From Caenorhabditis remanei (Eukaryota; Nematoda; Chromadorea; Rhabditida; Rhabditidae), in NCBI RefSeq assembly GCF_010183535.1, contig NC_071331.1, forward strand, positions 24,800,001 to 24,864,000: DNA of 64,000 nt, in the 5' to 3' direction. Below the pieces are notes generated by a model, which saw only the letters and a list, made by a program, of their open reading frames with translations, was not told the origin of the DNA and did no database searches. Positions 28,701-36,538 of the stretch are shown in pieces (position 1 is the stretch's first letter; the number at the start of each line of letters is the position of its first letter). A program made the translations under genes and the position numbers.

Positions 28701-28866
28701 TCGCACACTATTTTCTCGTGTTTTCGGTAGAGCGCGATAGCTCACCTTCTTCTGCTTTCACTACAGGATTCGTCGCTGGAAGTGGCGGTGGTTGTCGGCT
28801 GTTCTTCGAGGAATCCACATCTTCCAATGGGGGACCGTCCTCATTTCTGACGGTGCTTTCTGACAT
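25764..28866 (-). CDS. Intracellular protein tyrosine phosphatase
   Basis: Exons: 28866-28746, 28492-28290, 28246-28138, 27540-26900, 26096-25764 (468 aa). It removes phosphate from phosphotyrosine. The catalytic domain spans about residues 110-375: NRYRDILPYDHNRVKL (130-152), the WPD loop REWPDHG with Asp about 277, the P-loop HCSAGVGRTG with Cys about 310 and Arg about 316, and a Q-loop-region MVQTQDQYQFVH. All key catalytic residues are present, so it should be active. The N-terminus (MSESTVRNEDGPPLEDVD) and the C-terminus (Pro/Glu-rich, ending GPEDLGNSAAF) are low complexity; there is no signal peptide or helix, so it is probably cytosolic. A TTAATTTCCAG acceptor precedes the start. Introns 1 and 3 hold 21-bp minisatellites. 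A specific orthologue is not assigned. Confidence 0.88.
27590..28125. mobile_element. Minisatellite-bearing TIR element in phosphatase intron 3
   Basis: A left-arm remnant (GAGTTTTATGAGCTGAAAAG), an array of about 11 units at 27690-27930, a spacer (TTTTTGGTCGAAATCAATCA, GAAAATATGTGTTGTAAACC) and a right arm (TTGTATATTTTTCAGCTCAT, AAACTCAGTTTAAAGC). Array variants and spacer match those at 30794-31380. Confidence 0.65.
28520..28668. repeat. 21-bp minisatellite, about 7 copies, phosphatase intron 1
   Basis: Same unit as at 25195, including an AAACCTCA variant. It is followed at once by a partial copy (28676-28737) of the short palindromic element, which runs up to the 5' splice site of exon 1. 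Confidence 0.8.
28676..28737. repeat. Partial short palindromic element abutting a splice donor
   Basis: GTCTCTCAATTTCGCACACT ... TTCGGTAGAGCGCGAT is the right half of the element. The donor of phosphatase exon 1 (GTGAG on the minus strand, 28741-28745) begins 4 bp further on. Confidence 0.6.
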
Positions 28867-30403
28867 TCGCCGTGTTTTCGTTACCTGGAAATTAAGAAAA
28901 TTAAGATGGCTAAAAGAGTTTTTTTTTTGAACAAATAGCGAAAAAAATCAGCAAGAAAAAAGGCAGAAAATATGCATTTTTTGACTGAAAATAGACAATT
29001 TTTGGTCGTTGGAAGTTTCGCGTCACTCGGAAAACCAAAAACTACAATTCTTCTCGAAAAATGAAGAAATTCAATAACAAAACCTAATAATTACAAAACC
29101 TGGCCAATTTCTTTTGCAATTTTTCAAAATTTCTTCGAAAATCATTCAAAACTTCGAGAAAATGGCTGAAAATAAGAAAATTCTGGCTGAAAGCAGACAA
29201 TTTTTGCCTAAAAACAAGCAATTTTTGGCTAAAAATAAGCAATTTTTGGCTAAAAATAAGCAATTTTTGCCTAAAAACAAGCAATTTTTGGCTAAAAATA
29301 AGCAATTTTTGGCTAAAAATAAGCAATTTTTGGCTAAAAATAAGCAATTTTCGGCCTTTAGAAAAATTAGCTTAAAAGTCACTCGGAAAACCAAAAAATC
29401 ACAAAACTTGAGTGATTTCTTCTGCAATTTTTCGAAATTTTGAACATTTTCTTCGGCAATCACTTAACACTTGCAGAAAATCGCCGAAAAAAAGACAGTT
29501 TATGTTGAAAAAAAAAGAAAATGACTCATTTCTCGCGCCTCTTCTAATCTTAGAATGTAAACGCGCTATGTCGAAATACGCGGGTTTCAAAAAGAACAAA
29601 AAAATGTTGAAATTGAAATAATTTTGGTCGTATGCCTAAAAACTTTAAAAGTGCAACAAAAAAAAATTAATTTTAGGCTTATTAATGAAGGGATTTCTGT
29701 AAATTGGTACCTTAAAAAGCGAAAACTGGCGAGAACCCAGCAATTAAAGTAAAAAAAGAGAAAAAAAGAGTCCTTCCTCTTCTGGTTTCTCTAACACCCT
29801 CCCCCTCCAAAGCCGGATATAAAAGCTGAAAAAGCGGGCGGACATTTCCAGGAATTCGTTGCATTCTTTCTCTTTTTTCTTCTTTTTTTTAGGAGAAGCG
29901 AATAAGAAAATGCTTTTCGCCTGTAAAAGTGATGAGTCACCACCAATAGGCAGTATGCTCGAATCGATAAAACACACTCTCTCTCTCACAAGGAGAAAAA
30001 TGGCGAAAAACGACATAAATAGAATCCTCGCTCCTCTTCTTCTTCTTCTTTCACTCTGGTTTTGGGTATACACAGGTGGTGGTGACCCAGTGAGATGAAG
30101 AAAAAAGAGAAAAGTGACGCGACCGCAAACACCTTCACATTAATTTGCACACTTTACTGTCGGAAAGGGGCGCTGCGCCAGTGTTGAGTCAGGCGTCGGC
30201 CTCTTTTTTTTTTGGGACGGTGCTCTAATCTGATCGAATTCGCAATACACCGGACGGGAGTAGATATCTGCGTCCTGAATCTCATCGCTATGTGAAAATC
30301 GATTAAAAAGTGTGAATGACGTGGAGAAAGCAATAAAGTTCTTATCAAAGTGCTGCACAAGTGCTTGGCTTTAATGGCATACTTTGCTCCAATGTAAATA
30401 AAG
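28867..30403. other. Interval between phosphatase start and amidase end
   Basis: No supported exon. It contains a second 21-bp tandem repeat at 29172-29350, an A/T-rich stretch to about 29740, and a GA/CT-rich zone at about 29750-30110 with GATATAAAAG near 29816 that could be a promoter element. Short frames at 29859-30098 (+) and 30140-30360 (-) have no supporting splice or homology evidence. If the phosphatase has its own promoter, it is likely in the pyrimidine-rich zone. Confidence 0.45.
29172..29350. repeat. Second, unrelated 21-bp tandem repeat
   Basis: Unit GCAATTTTTGGCTAAAAATA plus A, about 8 copies, some with GCCTAAAAACAA. It generates artefactual KQFLAKN and FSQKLLI ORFs on the two strands. 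Confidence 0.85.
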
Positions 30404-30409
30404 TTTATT
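30404..30409 (-). terminator. Poly(A) signal of the amidase gene
   Basis: AATAAA on the minus strand lies about 6 nt after the TAA, implying an extremely short 3' UTR. Confidence 0.55.
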
Positions 30410-30414
30410 AAAAT

Positions 30415-32531
30415 TTAAATAATTCCACTCAAAATCTGTGCGATATCACACAAAGCCCGATCTTCGAGTCGATTCGCCATCAACTGCACACCAATCGGCA
30501 GACCATCCTCATCACTCCTTCCAACCGGAATCGATATCGCTGGAATCCCAACCAAATTCGCTGCCTGTGTGAAATAGTCATCGTCGTCCTCCTTTGAGAA
30601 TAGTGTGTCACGTAGTTGAGAATATTTTGGAGCAGGTCCAGTGGCTGTGGGGGTGACTATGATATCGACTTCGTTGAATGCGGCGAGCATTTCATCGGTG
30701 ATGAGTCTCCGAACTTTTAAAGCTTTGTCGAGATATAGTTTCCGATACCTAAAAATGTCGTATTTCTTCAGGAAACTTGATAAAAACCATACTTGCAAAC
30801 CGGACCTGCGCGATAACAGCACAATCTCAATTAGCCTCAGCAAAAATCGCTTAGCCTCAGCAAAATCTGTTAGCCTCAGCAAAACCTCAGTTAGCCTCAG
30901 CAAAATCTCAGTTAGCCTCAGTAAAAATCGCCTAGCCTCAGCAAAATCACAGTTTGCCTCAGCAAAATCTCAGCAAAGCCGAAAAATCAATTTTTATGAG
31001 ATTTTGATTGATTTTTAGTAAAATGAATGATTTTTCAACGTTTTTAAGCTGAAAATATGTGTTGTAAACCGGAATATTCGCAAATTTCAGTTAAAAAGTT
31101 TAGAAAAATCATCTTTTCCAGTTAGCCTCAGCAAAATCCTAGTTAGCCTCAGCAAAGCCTAAAAACCAATTTTTATGAGTTTTTGGTTGATTTTTGAGCG
31201 AAATTAATTATTGTTCATTGTTTTTAAGCAGAAAATTTGTGTTGTAAACAGGAATATTCGCAAATTTCGATTAAAAATCAAGAAAAATCAGCATTTTTTG
31301 CCGAGATCTACATTTTCCTATATTTTTCAGCTAATAGCATCAAGTTTTAAGGGAGTTACGCGTCGGCCCGGTTCGCAAGTCTCATAAAAACCCACTGCTT
31401 CATCAAAAAGTAGTTTCCCGCAAAAATCCGCCGTCTCACAACAGTATTCAATGATTCCGAGCGTGACGTGGCGTACATTTCGTAAGTGGACTCATTTTTC
31501 TCGGAGCGATGGCCATAAGCAACACTGTCATATCTGGAACAAATAAAATATTTTAAATTTTTGAAAAGTTGCATTTAAACCTTGCCATATTGGAAGCAAC
31601 ATCGGCAGCAGCAATTACCGAATAGCAAGCTAGCGAGTATTTTGTTGTCGGTAAGCTTATCACTCGAACAAACGCGCCTTCTCTCTTCAATATTCCCACT
31701 ATACGATTCCAATGTCTCCACGCGTCTTCAGATAAACATTCATTATGATATTCTATAGGAATGCCTACTTTAAGACCCTTCAGACTATTAATTCTAGGAG
31801 ATTCTTTCGATTCCTGCGGTAGAGTTACAGAAGTCGAATCGGCGGCGTCGATTCCTTTCGATGTCATAATTTCCAGATATTTCCAACATTTTTCTGCGCT
31901 TGTTGCTAGAATAGACGGGGAATCTAGTGAATTGACGAGCGGTATGAGCCCATATCGCGAGAGAACTCCATATGTCGGCTTCAAACCGTAGATTCCATTG
32001 AATGCCGCGGGATTTCGTGTGGAACCGCCCGTATCTGAGCCAAGCGCCATGTCCACAATTCCAGCTTGTACAGCCACAGCGGATCCACCGGAACTACCAC
32101 CCGGAATAATCCAATCATCCGGGGAGTCTTCTTCTTTCACTGCACTCTTTACAGGTCCGAAATGTCCGAGAGCTGATGATGTTCCCATACAGAATTCATC
32201 AAGATTCGTCTTTCCGATAATGCATCCTCCATTCGCGACGATTCGCTCAACAATTGTTGCATTCACCGGCGCGCAGTAGTTCTCTAGCATTTGTGAAGCG
32301 CATGTTGTGTTTGCAGTATTCGTTCTGGAATTTTCTGATTTTTTTTCAGTTAATTCAGTTTTGATTATTCGATTACAAGAAACAATCCTTAACAGCGACT
32401 GGAAACGGCGTTATCCCTTTTTGTATCGCCTCTCTGGCTTGTGTTCTTGCTAAATCGAACGTCTCACTGATGAAAATTCCATGACGACGAAATTTCACCG
32501 CTTTCTCGATAGCCGACTCGATTCGCTGCAT
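30415..32531 (-). CDS. gatA: Glutamyl-tRNA(Gln) amidotransferase subunit A, mitochondrial type
   Basis: Exons: 32531-32377, 32324-31581, 31533-31396, 30748-30415 (456 aa). GatA hydrolyses glutamine and supplies ammonia to convert Glu-tRNA(Gln) to Gln-tRNA(Gln); in animals the GatCAB complex is mitochondrial. The amidase-signature Lys / cis-Ser / Ser residues are visible: VAVKD (Lys about 48), PGGSSGGS (about 126-133) and GSDTGGSTRNPA (Ser about 153). GatA-specific blocks include NGIYGLKPTYGVLSRYGLIP, NMARYDSVAYGHR, RRRIFAGNYFLMKQYRKLYL and the C-terminal GIPAISIPVG ... LPIGVQL. The N-terminus (MQRIESAIEKAVKFRRHG) is shorter than in bacteria and fits either a targeting sequence or a missing upstream exon; an in-frame TAG lies shortly before the ATG. 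Intron 3 contains a minisatellite-bearing element. It is divergent from the nonaspanin gene 875 bp away. Confidence 0.9.
30791..31380. mobile_element. Minisatellite-bearing TIR element in amidase intron 3
   Basis: The left end is ATACTTGCAAACCGGAC and the right end GCGTCGGCCCGGTTCGCAAG. An array of about 7 units (30827-30985) is followed by a spacer with GAAAATATGTGTTGTAAACC. Then come a two-unit array (31122-31160), a second spacer copy (31165-31290) and the right arm (CCGAGATCTACATTTTCCTA). The array-plus-spacer is therefore tandemly duplicated inside the element. Confidence 0.75.
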
Positions 32532-33004
32532 TCCATTCAGAAAAAAAACTCTGCGCTATTCACACAAAACGAAGCAAGCGCGCTCCGTCGCTCTCCAAAC
32601 TGTCTGCGTCTCTCCTCGCCGCACACTGTCTCGCTTGCCACGTAAACTCCACCGTTCGCTGTAACGCGTTGTGGATTCCGCTGTTTTTGTGTGGAATTTT
32701 GCGCTATTTTCAGATTTTTTCAGATTTTTTTGAGGGAAATTAGCGAAACATAAAGGTTTTTTGTTTATTCATCCAGAAATTAAGTCAATTTTTGATGTTT
32801 ATCGTCCGAAAAATTACTTTTGAAACTTTTGTTGCTGAAATTGTTTTTTTTTGTTTTCAATTGACAAATCGTGCTGTAAATTCCAGAATTCTAGAGTTTT
32901 CTTTCAAAAAATTACTTTTAATTGAGTTGGAGCCTAATTTAATAAAATTCAATTTGTTTTCGGTGCATTTTTAATCAATTTTTATCAATTTACCGTTTTT
33001 TTCT

Positions 33005-33118
33005 TTTTCTCCCCTTGTTTTGTTGTGCCACGTGACTGTGACTCTATTTTCTCGTAAACAAAGCACCATTCTCTCTAAAAATTAGATTTTTTCAGAAATG
33101 CGGGTACTCATAAGTGCC
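33005..33118 (+). pseudogene. Duplicated 5' end of the nonaspanin gene, cut by a transposon
   Basis: CCACGTGACT, GTAAACAAAGCA, a TTTTTTCAG acceptor and AAATGCGGGTACTCATAAG repeat the true gene start at about 33322-33425 (ATG 33407). The copy's ATG is at 33098. After the sixth codon the sequence turns into TIR-element DNA (GCCATTCTAGCCCGGCCCGC), so the frame ends within it. Confidence 0.7.
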
Positions 33119-33119
33119 A

Positions 33120-33300
33120 AAAAAGCCATTCTAGCCCGGCCCGCTGAACAAAATTTATTATTATTTTTTGCTGAGGCTAACCGACTTTTGTTGAGGCTTA
33201 GCGACTTTTGCTGAGGCTAATTGAGATTTTGCTGAGGCTAACTGAAAATTTGCTGAGGCTAACTGAGATCTTGATGTTCGATGTTCATTAATGTGCCGCC
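33120..33300. mobile_element. Small TIR-element fragment with inverted minisatellite
   Basis: CCATTCTAGCCCGGCCCGC on the left and GTTCATTAATGTGCCGCC on the right are inner arms of the 3068-type family. Between them are about five units of the 21-bp repeat in the opposite orientation (GCTGAGGCTAACTGAGATTT). Confidence 0.65.
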
Positions 33301-33406
33301 AAACTTTTTTCTTGTTTTGTTCCACGTGACTCTCTTCTCTCTCAAAAAAAACTTGTAAACAAAGCATCATAATCGATAATTCTCTAAAAAATATATTTTT
33401 TCAGAA

Positions 33407-36111
33407 ATGCGGGTACTCATAAGCCTGTTACTACTATCTGCATTGCTTGTTGAAGCCGACGAACATGATCATTTGTATGAAGTTGACGAGGAAGTTGTGT
33501 TATGGATGAACACGGTAAGAATTGTTTGAATTTAATATAAAATTTTTAAAAATCGAACAATTCCAGGTTGGCCCATACTCAAACCGACAGGAGACCTATA
33601 CATACTTCTCTTTGCCATTCTGCAAAGGAGAAAAGAAGGAAATTGGACATTATCACGAAACAATGGGAGAATCTTTGTTGGGAGTAGAACTTGAGTTCTC
33701 CGGACTTGATATCAAGTTCAGAACGAACACCAAAAAGACAGTTGTCTGCCAGAAAAAGTTGACCGAAACCGACTATAAGACACTTCTGTACGCTATCCAG
33801 AACAGTTACTATTACCAAATGTACCTGGATGATATGCCGATTTGGGGAATGGTTGGAGAGATTGACAACAGTGTCAGCCCACCGGCATACAAGTTGTACA
33901 CACATAAACGATTGGATATTGGGTACAATGATAAGCAAGTGGTCGATGTGAATTTGACGACAGATGGGAGAGTTGACATTCGACCAGGCGCTGAGCTCAC
34001 TTTCACTTATGAAGTGCAATGGAGCAAGTCTGAAATTGATTTCACCAAGAGATTTGATAAATATCTTGATCCAAGCTTCTTCCAACACAGAGTTAGTTTG
34101 TAAAGCGCAATTTCGTATTATATAATTCGTTTAGATTCACTGGTTCTCCATTTTCAACAGTTTCATGATGGTCGTTTTCCTTGTCGGATTGGTATGGATG
34201 ATTCTCGTTCGCACACTGAGAAAAGACTACGCTCGTTACCAAAAAGAAGACAGTTTGGACGATTTGGATGCAGATCTTGGAGATGAATACGGATGGAAGC
34301 AAGTTCATGGAGACGTCTTCCGGCCACCAACATTGCCTTTGTTGTTCTCTTCCTGTATTGGTGCAGGATATCATGTCTTCACTGTTGCAGTGATCACAAC
34401 TATTTTGGCTATCGTTGGAGAGTTCTACACGGAGTAAGCGTACTTGCAAACCGGGCTAACTCACTTGAAACGCAATGTTGTTTCCTGAAAAATACACCAA
34501 AATGTAGATCTCGGCGTCTCTCACCTTTGCTGAGGCTAACTGAGGTTTTGCTGAGGCTAACTGAGATTTTGCTGAGGCTAACTGAGGTTTTGCTGAGGCT
34601 AAATGAGGTTTTGCTGAGGTTTTGCTGAGGCTAAATGAGGTTTTGCTGAGGCTAACTGACGTTTTGCTGAGGCTAACTGATTAATGTGCCGCGGGCCGGG
34701 CTAGAATAGATTTTTGTCTGACAATATCGATTTTCTTTCGAAAAATGATGATTTTCAATCATTTTTCCATTTTTAAATCTGATTTCACGCAAAAAATCAC
34801 AGTTCTCACTAAAATTGTCGATTTTAACTGAATTTTCGATTAATTCCAGCCTGAAATTCCCTATTCTTTGCTGGAAATATAGATTTTTGGTAATTTTTAC
34901 TGTTTTTTCGACAATTTTCATCCGACAATTCCTGTTTTTCGTGTTGAAATACCGATTTTCAGTCATTTCCCCCTAGTATTAGGTAGTTTCATCCGGAAAA
35001 CCTCATTTTTGTCCGCGACTTACTACGGGCCGGATTGTTATAGTTAATGTGCCGAAAACCCGTTCTAGCCCGGCCCACGGCACAATACCGATCCGCTATC
35101 CGGCCCGTATTAGGTCACAGATATATAACTTATCGAGATCTACATTTTGGTATATTTTTCAGCTCAAAAGATTGCGTTTTAAGCGAGTTACGCGCGGAAA
35201 ACCACCAAAATATCAAGAGATGCATCTTAATTTCACTTTTTCAGACGTGGATCCCTCCTATCCGCCGCGATCTTTGTGTATGCAGCTTGCTCGCCGGTCA
35301 ACGGATATGCAGGTGGCTCAATGTATGCTCGATTCGGAGGACGTCACTGGATTAAACAAATGCTTCTTGGAGCATTCCTTCTTCCAAGTATGGTCTGTGG
35401 AGTTGCATTCCTTATCAACTTCATCGCCATCTACTATCATGCATCCCGTGCGATTCCGTTCACAATTATGCTCGCTGTCACTGCTATCTGCCTGTTTGTG
35501 ATTCTTCCATTGACGTTGGTGGGAACTGTCATTGGAAGAAATATGGCTGGAACAGCGGATTATCCGTGCAGAGTGAACGCAGTGCCACGACCGATTCCTG
35601 ACAAGAAATGGTTTGTTCAACCATGGCTTATCACTCTCGCCGGAGGTGTCCTTCCATTCGGTTCCATTTTCATTGAGATGTACTTCATATTCACTTCATT
35701 CTGGGCGTACAAGATCTATTATGTGTATGGATTCATGCTTCTTGTAACTATCATCCTCTCAATTGTCACTGTATGCGTCACAATTGTCTGCTCCTATTTC
35801 CTGTTGAACGCCGAAGATTATAGATGGAGATGGACTAGTTTCGCATGTGGAGCCTCCACTTCATTCTATGTCTACATGTATTCAATGTATTATTTCTTCT
35901 TCAAGACAAAGTGAGTTTTTACTATATAATTTCTGTATTTTTTAAAAATTAATCACAAACTTTCAGAATGTATGGTCTTTTCCAAACAGTATTCTACTTT
36001 GGATATATGGGAATCTTCGCTGCTGCTCTCGGCTTGATGACAGGCACCATCGGATACGTTGGAACCGCGAAATTCGTTCGAAAGATCTATCAAACAGTGA
36101 AAATCGATTAA
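33407..36111 (+). CDS. TM9SF (nonaspanin/Emp70) protein, TM9SF3-like
   Basis: Exons: 33407-33514, 33567-34091, 34135-34433, 35245-35910, 35967-36111 (580 aa). Nonaspanins are nine-helix proteins of Golgi and endosomes involved in membrane-protein sorting, adhesion and innate responses. Residues 1-18 are a signal peptide ([18 protein letters not shown]). The luminal domain follows with [16 protein letters not shown] and [14 protein letters not shown]. The large C-terminal membrane domain includes [33 protein letters not shown] and [20 protein letters not shown]. The end KIYQTVKID matches the family's conserved C-terminal tail. Intron 2 is only 43 bp and intron 3 carries a minisatellite-bearing element. 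The ATG lies 2 nt after a TTTTTTCAG acceptor, indicating trans-splicing. Confidence 0.93.
34441..35200. mobile_element. Minisatellite-bearing TIR elements in nonaspanin intron 3
   Basis: The left end is TACTTGCAAACCGGGCTAAC, then GTAGATCTCGGCG. About eight 21-bp units (34520-34690) are in inverted orientation relative to 25195, followed by GTGCCGCGGGCCGGGCTAG. A second inner arm pair (CGGGCCGGATTG, CCGGCCCACGGCAC) and the right arm GAGATCTACATTTTGGTATA lie at 35020-35200, so two copies are probably nested or adjacent. Confidence 0.6.
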
Positions 36112-36376
36112 TCCCCTAATAATATAATTTTGTTTACCGAATCTCTCTCCAGTTTATCCATTTCCGATTTTCTTTAACGCTTGGTGTTCTCTCCTTCCTT
36201 TCCCTTTCTCATTCGCTTTTCCCCTTCCTGTGTATTATAAGAATGATATTTATAAAATATTTGTTGTCTGGTGATTGGTAGGTAATCGACAACAAATCCC
36301 CCCTTATTTATTGTATTCCCGTTCCGCTTTTTTCTTTTTCTGTTGTTTCTAATAATCTTTTAAGAAACTCAATCAA

Positions 36377-36382
36377 TTTATT
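36377..36382 (-). terminator. Poly(A) signal for the 14-3-3-like gene
   Basis: AATAAA on the minus strand, about 157 nt past the stop codon. 36112-36538 otherwise holds the converging 3' UTRs. Confidence 0.45.
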
Positions 36383-36538
36383 CCAGAAAACATATGTATT
36401 ATGATAGATGAAGGCACAAATACAGGTAAGTGAACAAAATATGTGGTGAACGAAGAAAAAATGTCTAGAAAAGTAGTTCCCCGTTTAGACTATAGGAAAC
36501 CCGTTGGCGATTTGGAGAAGTACAATAGAGCGCGTTTG

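Larger units (their letters stand above)
32532..33406. promoter_or_regulatory. Divergent promoter interval between amidase and nonaspanin genes
   Basis: 875 bp separate two oppositely oriented start codons. GC-richer sequence with CGCTC/CGTCTC motifs lies at 32560-32690. Towards the nonaspanin side is a duplicated copy of its own leader and start (33005-33118), interrupted by a TIR element with a five-unit minisatellite (33120-33300). No TATA box is evident. Confidence 0.5.

Noticed and set aside
29084..29463. KQFLAKN / FSQKLLI repeat proteins
   Set aside because: Both strands are open because the 21-bp unit lacks stops; composition and context are noncoding.
29859..30098. 79-aa plus-strand ORF with a leucine-rich stretch resembling a signal peptide
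   Set aside because: It lies in a GA/CT-rich zone with TTCTTCTTCTT runs that mimic leucine codons. No downstream exon could be joined in phase.
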